Source: Rhodanobacter sp. FDAARGOS 1247 (lineage in GTDB: Bacteria > Pseudomonadota > Gammaproteobacteria > Xanthomonadales > Rhodanobacteraceae). From it: a stretch of DNA of 64,000 nt. The notes under the pieces were generated by a model, which was not told the DNA's origin, did not search any database, and saw only the letters and a program-made list of their open reading frames with translations. The stretch is taken from positions 558,001 to 622,000 of the forward strand of contig NZ_CP069535.1 of assembly GCF_016889805.1 (NCBI RefSeq), read 5' to 3'. Each line of letters starts with the position of its first letter. The first letter of the stretch is position 1. Positions 17,670-26,961 of the stretch are shown piece after piece. A program made the position numbers and the translations under genes.

Positions 17670-17978
17670 ATGCGTATTCGTCTAGTCATTGCGTTGTTCG
17701 CCTTCAGTGCCGCGGTGCAGGCGTCCAGTACCTTGCGGGTCGGCAACCAGGTGCTGGTTGCCGGCGACAGCCGCGAGCGGGTGGTGGATCTGCTGGGCAA
17801 GCCGAGTTCGAAGTCGCATAAGCACAAGTCGCGCAGCCACGGCAGTCGCCGCGGTGGCGTGCGGGTGATCGACCGCAACGAGGGCGGCGAGCAGTGGCGC
17901 TACCGCCGCGACGGTCACGTCACCGTGGTGACCCTGGTCGACGGCCGGGTCACCGACATCGAGGACGATCGGCTCTGA
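17670..17978 (+). CDS. DUF2845 family small exported protein, copy 2
   Basis: 102 residues, tandem paralogue of the preceding gene: signal peptide, STLRVGNQVLVAGDSRERVVDLLGKP and QWRYRRDGHVTVVTLVDGRVTDIEDD. It differs by a basic, serine-rich insert (KSHKHKSRSHGSRRGG) at the position where copy 1 has the uncharged PVENRFGAR region. Probably co-transcribed with copy 1. Confidence 0.8.
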   Translation: MRIRLVIALFAFSAAVQASSTLRVGNQVLVAGDSRERVVDLLGKPSSKSHKHKSRSHGSRRGGVRVIDRNEGGEQWRYRRDGHVTVVTLVDGRVTDIEDDRL

Positions 17979-18093
17979 GGCAGGTCCCCGCGGCGTCGGG
18001 GAGTTGTCGGGCACGATCCGTCCGCCTGCGTGCGTGTCACGCGGCTTTTGCGACGGTTTGCTAGGCTGCTGCGTTTCCGACCGAGCCGAAGCG

Positions 18094-18945
18094 ATGCACG
18101 ATTTCCTCGACAACCTGCTGGGCCAGGCGTTGTCCGCCAGCGTGATCCATGCCGGACTGAACCTGCTGTTCGCCTTGCTGATCCTGCTGGTCGGCACCTG
18201 GGTGGCGGCGCGCATGGCCAACTTCAGCCGCCGCGCGCTGCAGCGGGCGAATGTGGACGACACGCTCAGCGGCTTCCTGCGCAACGTGATCTACGGCGTG
18301 CTGGTGGCGATGCTGATCGTGATGGCGCTGACCCGCGCCGGCGTGCCGTCGGCCCCACTGGTCGCGGCGCTGGGCGCGGGCGGACTGGCGATCGGGCTGG
18401 CCTTGCAGGGTTCGCTGAGCAACCTGGCCTGGGGCGTCTTGCTGGTGATCTTCCGGCCGTTCCGGGTCGGCGATTTCGTTACTGCCGGCGGGCTGGACGG
18501 CACGGTGCAGAGCATCAACCTGATGCACACCCTGCTGCTGTTGCCGGACGGGCGCGAGGCGGTGGTGCCGAACGGCAAGGTCGGCGGCGATGCCATCGTC
18601 AACCATAACCGGCGCGGCACGCGGCGGTTCGAGTTGAAGCTGGGCATTGGCTACAAGGACGACATCGGCGCGGCGATGGCCGAGATCCGCCGCCTGTTCG
18701 CGGCCGACGCGCGCATCCTCAAGGACCCCGCGCCCGGCGTGTGGACGGTCGGCCTGGGCGAGAACGTGGTCGACCTGGTGATCCGCGCCTGGACCAGCTC
18801 GGCCGACTCGTGGGACGTGCAGACCGACCTGCTGCGCGCGATCCGCGAGCATTTCGAGGCAGCCGGCATCAGCCTTCCCGCACCGCGCCGCGAATTGGTC
18901 ATCACCCACGGTGACGTATCGGATGCGGCGCCGCGCCAGCCATGA
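18094..18945 (+). CDS. Small-conductance mechanosensitive channel, MscS family
   Basis: 283 residues, the length of E. coli MscS. Three membrane helices are followed by the pore-lining signature LVAALGAGGLAIGLALQGSLSNLAWG and FRPFRVGDFV, then the cytoplasmic beta domain (LLLLPDGREAVVPNGKVGGDAIVNHN). It releases solutes on hypo-osmotic shock. Monocistronic, convergent with the ABC-M1 fusion gene. Confidence 0.93.
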   Translation: MHDFLDNLLGQALSASVIHAGLNLLFALLILLVGTWVAARMANFSRRALQRANVDDTLSGFLRNVIYGVLVAMLIVMALTRAGVPSAPLVAALGAGGLAIGLALQGSLSNLAWGVLLVIFRPFRVGDFVTAGGLDGTVQSINLMHTLLLLPDGREAVVPNGKVGGDAIVNHNRRGTRRFELKLGIGYKDDIGAAMAEIRRLFAADARILKDPAPGVWTVGLGENVVDLVIRAWTSSADSWDVQTDLLRAIREHFEAAGISLPAPRRELVITHGDVSDAAPRQP

Positions 18946-18975
18946 CGCGGCCTCACCGATGCGTGGCGCGGGCGG

Positions 18976-21900
18976 CTATTCCAGCGTGATGCCCCGCCGG
19001 TTGTCGGTGGACACCTTGTCGATCAGCTCGTTGTAGGGATCGACGCCGGCCAGCGCGGGCTTGCCGTCGACCACCACGGTGATCGTGCTGTCGCCGTCCT
19101 TCAGCAGGCGCTTCTCCAGGTACAGCGGCTTGCCGTCCCGGCCGCCGCCGGGCGAGGCCGCGAACACGCCGATCTCGATCGGGATGTCCGGCTTCGCCGC
19201 GGTTTCCCTGCCGGTGCCGTCCAGGTAGACCTTGCCGGCGTGCAGCTTCAGGGTCACTTCGTATTTCCCGTTGGCCAGTTTCTTCGCGCGGGCATCGGTG
19301 AGCCGGTTGTCGAACAGGGTGATCTTCCAGAAGAAGTCGTCCAGCAGCGACTTCCACTGCGGCCCGGCCACCTGGTCCAGTGCGTCCATGAACTCCTGCG
19401 AGGTGGTGTAGGGCGGCTGCTGGAAGCCCTTGTCGAGCAGGAACTGCTTGAGCATGCCGTTGAGCTTCGCTTCGCCCAGGTAGTCCTGCAGTGCGTAGAA
19501 GATCAGCGAGCCCTTGCGGTAGTGGATATACGGCTGGTTCTCCACCTTCGCCAGCGGCTCCTCGGCCAGCTTCTCGGTGGCGCGGCCGACCAGGTAGGCA
19601 TCCAGTTCGTACTTCAGGAACTTGTGCATCTGGTCGGCGCCGTACTTGTGCTTCATCACCATCAGCGACGAGTACTGCGCCAGCGACTCGCTGAGCATGG
19701 TCGAGCCCTGCATGTTCGCGCCGATCACCCGGTGCGCCCACCACTGGTGGGCCACTTCGTGGGCAGTGACGTCGTAGACGTAGTCGATCTTCGACTTGTC
19801 GCGCAGGTCGGCGATGAAGCCGATCGATTCGGAGAACGGGATGGTGTTGGCGAACGACTGGGCGAACGCGGCGTAGCCGGGGAACTCCAGGATGCGCAGC
19901 TGCTTGAACTGGTACGGCGTGTAGTTGGCGTCGTAATAGTCCAGCGAGTCCTTCGCGCTCTCGATCATCCGGTCCACGTTCCAGGCGTGCGCCGGGTTGT
20001 AGTAGACCGAGATGTCCACGCCCTTCCACTGCACGTGCTTCACCGAGTAGCGCGCCGACAGGTAGGCGAAGAAGTTCAGCATCGGCCGCTGCATGGTGTA
20101 GTGGAAGTAGTGCCGGCCATTGGCCATCCATTCCTTCTGCAGCGTGCCCGGCGCCAGCGCGATCTGGTCGGCGGCGGTGGAGACGGTGGTGTCGAAGTCG
20201 ATCCAGTCCGCGTCGTTGTTGATGTAGTTGTTGGCGCGGGCCTTCTCGTCACCCAACTTCGGCATCCGCGGCACCTCGGCGGACAGGCCGTACTTGCGTC
20301 GGTCGTTGCGATCGGTGAGCTGGTACTGGGTCTGGTAGCCGAACTGCGGCAGCATGCCGCTGTTGAAGAAGCTGCCGTTGTGCACCAGGAAGGTGGCGCC
20401 GGTGTCGTTGGTGAAGCCCTTCGGCGCGTATGCCAGGCTGAAGTCGAAATCCATCGACGCGCCCGGCGCCAGCGGCGTCTTCAGCCGGTACACGGTGAAG
20501 CCCAGGTCCTTGTCCTCGCTGACCGTGTCGTGCGGGGCGAACTGCAGCGACTTCACGGTGAACTCGTCGGTGAAGTTCACGTACAGCTCGCTGATCGGCG
20601 CGGTGGATTTGTTGATCAGGGTGTAGTGGGCGCGGATGTCCAGCCTGCGCCGGTAGGGATGGATGTCCACCTCGGCCTTCACCGCAGTGATGCGGGGCTG
20701 CGGAGCGTCCTTGTACTTCGCGTACTTCTTCTCGTAGTCCGCGCGCTGCACCGTCTTCGCGGTGCTGTTGCGGTAGGTGTTGAGCACGTTGGTGTTGTAG
20801 TAGATCCACGCGCCGCTGCCGATGAAGCCGAGCGACGCGACGACCAGCACGATCAGCGCCGGGGCATGCAGTCGTGCCCGTGCCTCGCGCAGGCGGTCGC
20901 GCCACGCGTCGTCGGTGCCACGCGCCCAGAACAGCGCGGCCACTACCAGCATGACTACCGCCAGGCAGGCCCAGTAGCCGTCGAACCACAGTGCGCCGGT
21001 GAGGAAGTGGCCGAAGCCGTTCATGTCCGAATACGGCACGGTGGGACCGCTGCCGTAGTTGTACAGGTTGTGGTCCCAGTGCAGCAGGCCGAAGCCGATC
21101 GAGCTGGCCGCCACCCACAGGATGGTCAGCAGGTAGCCCAGGAACTTGTTGTTGGACATCACCTGCAGGAACAGCGCCAGCACCGCGATCAGCACGAACG
21201 GGATCGCGTTCAGCGCCAGCATGCCCAGGTACAGGCCCGGCTCCAGGTGCGTGTAGCCGTGCGCAAGCTGCCAGCCGATGCCGACCACCGCGCCGATCAG
21301 CAGCATCAGCACGATGATGGTCAACAGCGCGCCGAACTTCGCCAGCAGCGGTACCCAGTCCGGCACCGGGAAGGCGTCGGTGACTTCGGCGGAGTGCTGG
21401 CCGCGCTCGCGCCAGACCAGCTCGCCGGCATAGAAGATCACGATGATGATCAGGGGCAGGCTGAAGCTGCCGTTGATCGCGGTGAGCACCTGATGCGTCA
21501 CCGGCCACACCGGCGTGCCGTAGATCAGCCCGGACGAAACCAGCGATACCAGCATCAACACCAGCGACAGCGCCAGCAGCACCAGCAGGGCCACGCCACG
21601 CACCACGCCAAGCGTGTCGAACAGGAACTGGGCGCGCAGCTGCTGCAGGTGGATACGCCAGCCGCGGCCGATGCTCACCCGGGGCAGGGTCAGCGCGGCG
21701 CCGCTGGCCGGGGGGCGCAGCATCGGTGGTTCGGCGCGCTTCTTGCGGCGCGGCAGCTGCAGGCCCTCGCGGTTCGGGCGGAACAGCCAGTAGGCCGCCA
21801 CGAACAGCACGGCCGCCACGCCGATCCACAGCAGGCGATTGAACAGCAGCACGCCATCCAGCGCGGGCAGCAGGTGGTTGCTCTGCTCCGACGACCAGTA

Positions 21901-22563
21901 GCGGGTGACGATGCCCAGCGTGCGGCCGCCGAACGGGTCCAGCATCGCGGCGATGGTGTGGCTGTCGATGTCCCGGCTGAGATAGCCGGTGACGCCCGAC
22001 AGCACGAAATACGCGATCACCCCGATATAGGTGGCCAGCAGCGAACGCGTGGTGGTGGCCAGCAGGAACAGCAGCGCGGCGATGAACAGCATGTTCGGGA
22101 TCACCATCACGCCCAGCGACCAGGCATAGCCGTACCAGCTGGCCGGGCCCAGACGCGCCGCGTCGATCCACGGCATCGTGGCGCCCAGCGCCAGCCCCAG
22201 CGCGCACACCAGCATGATCGCCAGCGCCGCCAGATAACCCGCGGCGAAGCGACCGCCCAGGTAGGCGCCGCGGCTCATCGGCGTGCTGAAAAACAGCTCC
22301 GAGGTGCGGTTGTCGAAATCACGCAAGGCCGCGCCGGCCACGAAGATGGTGATCAGGAACACGCTGAGCACGGTGAGCACGCCCAGCAGGCGCACGATCA
22401 CCAGCGGCGCGTTGCGCAGCACGTTGCCGCTGGCGCCGCCGGCAACCACCATGTCGGTGCTGGAAAGGGCGAAGGCCAGCGCGCCGAACGCGGCGGCGAC
22501 GATCCAGAACAGCGGCGCCTTCAACTGCTGGCGCAACTCGAAGCGGAGTATTTCGAAGAACAT
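18976..22563 (-). CDS. ABC transporter permease fused to M1-family aminopeptidase
   Basis: 1195 residues. Residues 1 to about 570 form an ABC-2-type permease with about 12 membrane helices (starting MFFEILRFELRQQLKAPLFW). After a further membrane segment (LIVLVVASLGFIGSGAWIYY) comes an M1 metallopeptidase region with zinc motif HEVAHQWWAH (His935, Glu936, His939) and a downstream Glu in MLSESLAQYSSL. The peptidase part would face the periplasm. The partner ATPase lies just upstream (22663-23547) in the same operon. Similar fusions are known in Xanthomonadales; transported substrate unknown. AGGA precedes the chosen ATG. Confidence 0.9.
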   Translation of the reverse strand: MFFEILRFELRQQLKAPLFWIVAAAFGALAFALSSTDMVVAGGASGNVLRNAPLVIVRLLGVLTVLSVFLITIFVAGAALRDFDNRTSELFFSTPMSRGAYLGGRFAAGYLAALAIMLVCALGLALGATMPWIDAARLGPASWYGYAWSLGVMVIPNMLFIAALLFLLATTTRSLLATYIGVIAYFVLSGVTGYLSRDIDSHTIAAMLDPFGGRTLGIVTRYWSSEQSNHLLPALDGVLLFNRLLWIGVAAVLFVAAYWLFRPNREGLQLPRRKKRAEPPMLRPPASGAALTLPRVSIGRGWRIHLQQLRAQFLFDTLGVVRGVALLVLLALSLVLMLVSLVSSGLIYGTPVWPVTHQVLTAINGSFSLPLIIIVIFYAGELVWRERGQHSAEVTDAFPVPDWVPLLAKFGALLTIIVLMLLIGAVVGIGWQLAHGYTHLEPGLYLGMLALNAIPFVLIAVLALFLQVMSNNKFLGYLLTILWVAASSIGFGLLHWDHNLYNYGSGPTVPYSDMNGFGHFLTGALWFDGYWACLAVVMLVVAALFWARGTDDAWRDRLREARARLHAPALIVLVVASLGFIGSGAWIYYNTNVLNTYRNSTAKTVQRADYEKKYAKYKDAPQPRITAVKAEVDIHPYRRRLDIRAHYTLINKSTAPISELYVNFTDEFTVKSLQFAPHDTVSEDKDLGFTVYRLKTPLAPGASMDFDFSLAYAPKGFTNDTGATFLVHNGSFFNSGMLPQFGYQTQYQLTDRNDRRKYGLSAEVPRMPKLGDEKARANNYINNDADWIDFDTTVSTAADQIALAPGTLQKEWMANGRHYFHYTMQRPMLNFFAYLSARYSVKHVQWKGVDISVYYNPAHAWNVDRMIESAKDSLDYYDANYTPYQFKQLRILEFPGYAAFAQSFANTIPFSESIGFIADLRDKSKIDYVYDVTAHEVAHQWWAHRVIGANMQGSTMLSESLAQYSSLMVMKHKYGADQMHKFLKYELDAYLVGRATEKLAEEPLAKVENQPYIHYRKGSLIFYALQDYLGEAKLNGMLKQFLLDKGFQQPPYTTSQEFMDALDQVAGPQWKSLLDDFFWKITLFDNRLTDARAKKLANGKYEVTLKLHAGKVYLDGTGRETAAKPDIPIEIGVFAASPGGGRDGKPLYLEKRLLKDGDSTITVVVDGKPALAGVDPYNELIDKVSTDNRRGITLE

Positions 22564-22662
22564 GGGTGATCCTGGCTGCTGCAGGAGCGCCGTGTGCGCG
22601 ATGTCTTCCATCGGAAGAACGGACATCGCGCGCGGGTGCGCCCCTGCGGATTCGGGGCGCCT

Positions 22663-23547
22663 TCAGGCGGCCTTGGCGGTGGCCTGCGCCCGCAGGCGGC
22701 CGAAGTAGACGTCCTCCAGATCCGGTGCGACCGCTTCGAAGCCTTCCTCCGGCTTCGTGTCGGCCAGCACGTGCAGCAGGGTGCGGCCGCCGGCGAGGCG
22801 GGTGGACAGGATGTTCATGCGGGCCCGATAGCCGTCCAGTTCGGCCTTGTCGATGCTGCGCCGCCAGACCCGGCCCTCCAGCGAACGGATCGCCTCGCCC
22901 GGTTCGCCGGTCAGCAGCACCTGGCCCTGGCCGATGATCGCCATGCGCGAGCACAGGTCGGTGACGTCCTCCACGATGTGGGTGGACAGGATCACCACCA
23001 TCCGCTCGCCCAGTTCGGCCAGCAGGTTGAGGAAGCGGTTGCGTTCCTCCGGGTCCAGTCCGGCGGTGGGTTCGTCGACGATGATCAGGCGCGGCTCGCC
23101 GATCAGCGCCTGGGCGATGCCGAAGCGCTGGCGCATGCCGCCGGAGTAGGTGCCCAGCTTGCGCTTGCGCACGTCCCACAGGTTGACCTGGCGCAGCAAC
23201 GCCTCGACCAGCTCGCGCCGCTCGCCCTTCACGGTGACGCCCTTGAGCACGGCGAAGTGGTCCAGCATCGCCTCGGCCGAGACCTTCGGGTACACGCCGA
23301 ATTCCTGCGGCAGGTAGCCCAGCAGGCGCCGGGTGTCCTGCTTGTCGGCCAGCAGGTCCATCTCGTCCAGCCTGATCGTGCCCTCGTCCGGGTCCTGCAG
23401 CGTGGCGATCGTGCGCATCAGCGAAGACTTGCCGGCGCCATTGGGGCCCAGCAGGCCGAACATGCCGCCGGGAATGTCGAGCGACACCCCGCGCAGCGCC
23501 CGGACGCCGTTGGCATAGGTCTTGGACAGATCGCGTATCGTCAGCAT
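22663..23547 (-). CDS. ABC transporter ATP-binding protein
   Basis: 294 residues. All motifs of a functional ABC ATPase are present: Walker A GLLGPNGAGKSSLM, Q-loop YLPQEFGVYPKVS, signature YSGGMRQRFGIAQAL, Walker B LIIVDEPTAGLDPEER and H-loop STHIVEDV. The C-terminal 70 residues are an accessory domain common in ABC-2 exporters. It is the first gene of the operon and pairs with the permease-M1 fusion 99 bases downstream. Confidence 0.92.
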   Translation of the reverse strand: MLTIRDLSKTYANGVRALRGVSLDIPGGMFGLLGPNGAGKSSLMRTIATLQDPDEGTIRLDEMDLLADKQDTRRLLGYLPQEFGVYPKVSAEAMLDHFAVLKGVTVKGERRELVEALLRQVNLWDVRKRKLGTYSGGMRQRFGIAQALIGEPRLIIVDEPTAGLDPEERNRFLNLLAELGERMVVILSTHIVEDVTDLCSRMAIIGQGQVLLTGEPGEAIRSLEGRVWRRSIDKAELDGYRARMNILSTRLAGGRTLLHVLADTKPEEGFEAVAPDLEDVYFGRLRAQATAKAA

Positions 23548-23708
23548 GGGTTCCTTCCGGTGCCGCGCGGTGCGGCGTGAACATGGGCTCAGGTTAGGCT
23601 ACGCAAGCGCACGGCGCGTCCGCTCAAGGTCATGGATACGCCGGCGCATGGTGGGGTGCGAAGGCCCGAAGTTACACGATCCGGCATACGCAAGGCACGA
23701 CCCTTCGC

Positions 23709-23714
23709 TATGAT
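23709..23714 (+). promoter_or_regulatory. Possible -10 element for aceF-lpd
   Basis: TATGAT, a near-perfect sigma-70 -10 box, lies 60 bases before the aceF start codon in the 226-base region divergent from the ABC operon. No convincing -35 box is found at the right distance, so this is tentative. Confidence 0.3.
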
Positions 23715-23773
23715 TGACGTCTTGTATGCAGCCGCCATCCCCGAGCGGCGCGCCCTCGCCAGCAGGAGTCATC

Positions 23774-25126
23774 ATGGCCGACCTCAAAGAAGCCCACGTT
23801 CCCGACATCGGCCACGCCGACGTCCCCGTCATCGAAGTGCTGGTGAAGGTCGGTGACCGGGTCGAGAAGGAACAAAGCCTGATCACGCTGGAGTCGGACA
23901 AGGCCACGATGGAAGTTCCCTCGCCGTTTGCCGGCGTGGTGAAGGAGATGAAGCTCAAGGTGGGCGACGAGGTTTCCGAGGGCGCGGTGATTGCCGTGAT
24001 TGAAGCCGACGGCGCAGCGGCGGCCCCCGCTCCCGCTCCCGCTCCGGAACAGGGTAAGGATGAGGCCCCCGCAAAGCCCGCCGCTCCCGCCCCCGCTCAG
24101 CCAACCCCTGCGCCAGTAGCCGGCCAGGGCGTGCAGCCGGGCATCGCGCCCGAGGGCGACGTGGCGCCGCAGGTGCGACCGCCGGTCGATGCGCGCGTGG
24201 TGATGCCTGGCGATGCGCCGTATGCTAGCCCGGCGATCCGTGCGTTCGCGCGCGAGCTGGGCGTGGACATCCAGCAGGTCAAGGGCAGCGGCCGTGGCGG
24301 GCGCATCCAGCGCGACGACGTCAGCGCCTACGTCAAGCACGCGCTGGCCTCCGGCGCGCGACCGGCAATCGGCGCCTCGGCTTCGGTCGGCGGCCTCAGC
24401 CTGCTGCCGTGGCCCAAGGTCGACTTCGCCAAGTTCGGCGAGATCGAGGAGAAGCCGCTGTCGCGCATCCAGAAGATTTCCGGCGCGAACCTGGCGCGCA
24501 ACTGGGCGATGATCCCGCACGTCACCCAGCACGAGGATGCCGACATCACCGAGATGGAGGCGTTCCGCAAGCAGCTCGGCGCCGAGAACAAGGACGTGAA
24601 GATCAGCCCGCTGGTGTTCCAGATCAAGGCGGTGGTGGCCGCGCTGAAGGCGTTCCCGCAGTTCAACGCCTCGCTCGACGAGTCGGGCGAGAAGCTGATC
24701 CTCAAGAAATATTTCCACATCGGCATTGCGGTGGACACGCCCGACGGCCTGGTGGTGCCGGTGATCCGCGACTGCGACAAGAAGGGCCTGCTGGAACTGG
24801 CCAACGACCTGGCGGTGATCTCGAAGAAAGCGCGCGACAAGAAGCTCGGCCCGGCCGAGATGTCCGGCGGCTGCTTCTCGATCAGCTCGCTCGGCGGCAT
24901 CGGCGGCACCTATTTCACGCCGATCGTCAACGCGCCGGAAGTGGCCATCCTTGGCGTCTCCAAGTCGGTGACCAAGCCGGTGTGGAACGGCAAGGAGTTC
25001 GCGCCGCGGCTGGTGCTTCCCTTGTCGCTGTCGTACGACCACCGGGTGATCGACGGCGCGCTCGCCGCGCGCTTCGCATCGTTCCTGGCCAACCAGCTCG
25101 GCGACATCCGCCGGCTGTTGCTCTGA
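23774..25126 (+). CDS. aceF: Pyruvate dehydrogenase E2, dihydrolipoyllysine acetyltransferase
   Basis: 450 residues. One N-terminal lipoyl domain (lipoyl Lys43 in [10 protein letters not shown]), an Ala/Pro-rich linker (about 85-135), the peripheral-subunit-binding domain ([29 protein letters not shown] split at its usual [10 protein letters not shown] core) and a catalytic domain ending [15 protein letters not shown], whose His is the acetyltransferase residue. It transfers acetyl groups from E1 to CoA and forms the complex core. E. coli E2 has three lipoyl domains; this has one. AGGAG precedes the ATG by five to six bases; lpd follows 15 bases downstream. Confidence 0.96.
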   Translation: MADLKEAHVPDIGHADVPVIEVLVKVGDRVEKEQSLITLESDKATMEVPSPFAGVVKEMKLKVGDEVSEGAVIAVIEADGAAAAPAPAPAPEQGKDEAPAKPAAPAPAQPTPAPVAGQGVQPGIAPEGDVAPQVRPPVDARVVMPGDAPYASPAIRAFARELGVDIQQVKGSGRGGRIQRDDVSAYVKHALASGARPAIGASASVGGLSLLPWPKVDFAKFGEIEEKPLSRIQKISGANLARNWAMIPHVTQHEDADITEMEAFRKQLGAENKDVKISPLVFQIKAVVAALKAFPQFNASLDESGEKLILKKYFHIGIAVDTPDGLVVPVIRDCDKKGLLELANDLAVISKKARDKKLGPAEMSGGCFSISSLGGIGGTYFTPIVNAPEVAILGVSKSVTKPVWNGKEFAPRLVLPLSLSYDHRVIDGALAARFASFLANQLGDIRRLLL

Positions 25127-25141
25127 CCGGAGACGATGACG

Positions 25142-26953
25142 ATGGCGAACACGATCGAGATCAAGGTTCCCGACATCGGCGGCCACGACAACGTGCCGGT
25201 GATCGAGGTGCTGGTGAAGGCCGGCGACACGGTGGCGAAGGAACAGAGCCTGATCACGCTGGAGTCGGACAAGGCGACCATGGAGATTCCTTCCAGCGCC
25301 GCCGGCGTGGTCAAGGAAGTGAAGTTGAAGGTGGGGGATGAGGTTTCCGAAGGGGCGGTGATTGCCGTGGTGGAAGTGGCCGGTGAAACGGCTGCGGCGC
25401 CGGCTGCGAAAGCGGAAGCGCCCGAGGCCGCTGCACCGACGCCAGCCGCCGTTCCGGCGGCCACCCCTCCCCAGCCCTCCCCTGCGAGCAGGGGAGGGAG
25501 CGAATCGGCACCGAAGGCTGCCGCGGCATCCGGCCGCAAGGCCGACATCGAATGCAAGCTGGTCGTGCTCGGCTCCGGTCCCGGCGGCTATAGCGCCGCG
25601 TTCCGCGCTGCCGACCTCGGCGTCGACACCGTGCTGGTCGAACGCTACGACAGCCTGGGCGGCGTCTGCCTCAACGTGGGCTGCATCCCCTCCAAGGCAT
25701 TGCTGCATGCCGCGGCGGTGATCGATGAAGCCGCGGCGATGTCCGCGCACGGCGTCAGCTTCGGTGCGCCGAAGATCGACCTCGACAAGCTGCGCAGCTT
25801 CAAGACCAAGGTGGTCGGCCAGCTCACCGGCGGCCTTGCCGGCATGGCCAAGGCGCGCAAGGTGCGCACCGTGGTGGGCACCGGCATGTTTGTCTCGCCG
25901 AACGAAATGGAAGTCCAGACGGCCGAAGGCACGAAGCTGATCCGCTTCGAGAACGCGATCATCGCGGCCGGTTCGCAGTCGGTGAAGCTGCCGGCGTTCC
26001 CATGGGACGACGAGCGCGTGGTGGACTCCACTGGCGCGCTGGAACTGAAGGACGTGCCGAAGAACCTGCTGGTCGTCGGCGGCGGCATCATCGGCCTGGA
26101 GATGGCCACCGTGTATTCGGCGCTGGGCAGCGCGGTGACCGTGGTCGAATTCATGGACCAGCTGATCCCGGGCGCGGACGCCGACCTGATCAAGCCGCTG
26201 GCCAAACGCCTGGGCGGCAAGCTCAAGGGCGTGCACCTGAAGACCAAGGTGGTCAGCGCCAAGGCCACGAAGAAGGGCATCGAGGTCGGCTACGAAGGCG
26301 ACAGCATTCCCGAGACCACGCTGTTCGACCGCGTGCTGGTCGCGGTGGGCCGCTCGCCGAACGGCGGCAAGATCGGCGCGGACAAGGCCGGCGTGGCGGT
26401 GACAGAGCGCGGCTTCATCAACGTCGACACGCAGATGCGCACCAACGTGCCGCACATCTACGCCATCGGCGACCTGGTCGGCCAGCCGATGCTGGCGCAC
26501 AAGGCCACCCACGAAGCCCATGTCGCGGCGCAGGCGGTGGCCGGGCAGAAGAGCCACTTCGACGCGCGGGTGATCCCGTCGGTGGCGTTCACCGACCCGG
26601 AGATCGCCTGGGTCGGCGTGACCGAGCGCGAGGCGAAGGAAAAGGGCCTGAAGGTCGGCGTGGGCAAGTTCCCGTGGGCGGCCTCGGGCCGCGCCATCGG
26701 CATCGACCGCACCGAAGGCTTCACCAAGCTGATCTTCGACGAGGAAACCCATCGCATCGTGGGCGCCGGTATCGTGGGCGTGCACGCGGGCGACCTGATT
26801 TCCGAACTGGCGCTGGCGATCGAGATGGGCAGCGAGGCGGCCGACATCGCGCTCACCATCCACCCGCATCCCACCCTGGGCGAGTCGGTGGGCATGGCCG
26901 CGGAAGTCTACGAAGGCACCATCACCGATCTGTATCTGCCGAAGAAAAAATGA
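25142..26953 (+). CDS. lpdA: Dihydrolipoyl dehydrogenase (E3) with N-terminal lipoyl domain
   Basis: 603 residues. A lipoyl domain (Lys44 in [10 protein letters not shown]) is fused to a full E3: FAD motif [20 protein letters not shown], redox disulfide [13 protein letters not shown] (Cys176, Cys181), NAD motif [15 protein letters not shown] and the C-terminal HPHPTLGES with the catalytic His. It reoxidises the lipoyl arms and makes NADH. The lipoyl domain closely resembles that of aceF, also at DNA level. The linker (about residues 108-124, [15 protein letters not shown]) is encoded by a REP-like palindrome. Start: MANTIEIKV at 25142 is preferred; an ATG two codons earlier is also possible. 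Confidence 0.96.
   Translation: MANTIEIKVPDIGGHDNVPVIEVLVKAGDTVAKEQSLITLESDKATMEIPSSAAGVVKEVKLKVGDEVSEGAVIAVVEVAGETAAAPAAKAEAPEAAAPTPAAVPAATPPQPSPASRGGSESAPKAAAASGRKADIECKLVVLGSGPGGYSAAFRAADLGVDTVLVERYDSLGGVCLNVGCIPSKALLHAAAVIDEAAAMSAHGVSFGAPKIDLDKLRSFKTKVVGQLTGGLAGMAKARKVRTVVGTGMFVSPNEMEVQTAEGTKLIRFENAIIAAGSQSVKLPAFPWDDERVVDSTGALELKDVPKNLLVVGGGIIGLEMATVYSALGSAVTVVEFMDQLIPGADADLIKPLAKRLGGKLKGVHLKTKVVSAKATKKGIEVGYEGDSIPETTLFDRVLVAVGRSPNGGKIGADKAGVAVTERGFINVDTQMRTNVPHIYAIGDLVGQPMLAHKATHEAHVAAQAVAGQKSHFDARVIPSVAFTDPEIAWVGVTEREAKEKGLKVGVGKFPWAASGRAIGIDRTEGFTKLIFDEETHRIVGAGIVGVHAGDLISELALAIEMGSEAADIALTIHPHPTLGESVGMAAEVYEGTITDLYLPKKK
25461..25501 (+). repeat. REP-like palindrome inside lpdA, linker-encoding
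   Basis: Contains CCAGCCCTCCCCTGC, a two-base apex region and GCAGGGGAGGGAG, forming a hairpin of about 9-10 bp. The same element, inverted, lies in the non-coding region at about 30832-30868. Within lpdA it codes for the flexible linker between the lipoyl and FAD domains. Confidence 0.75.
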
Positions 26954-26961
26954 GGTCGCTC

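Noticed and set aside
17979..18093. Terminator after the second DUF2845 gene (CCCCG...CGGGG)
   Set aside because: Only five base pairs with no T-tract; too weak to list.
19240..22569. 1109-codon open frame antisense to the ABC-M1 fusion
   Set aside because: Same explanation: GC-rich third positions leave the opposite frame open. The sequence is low-complexity (Gln/His/Arg-rich).
23708..26869. 1053-codon open frame antisense to aceF-lpdA
   Set aside because: Covers two certain genes on the other strand and shows repeated strings reflecting the duplicated lipoyl domains.
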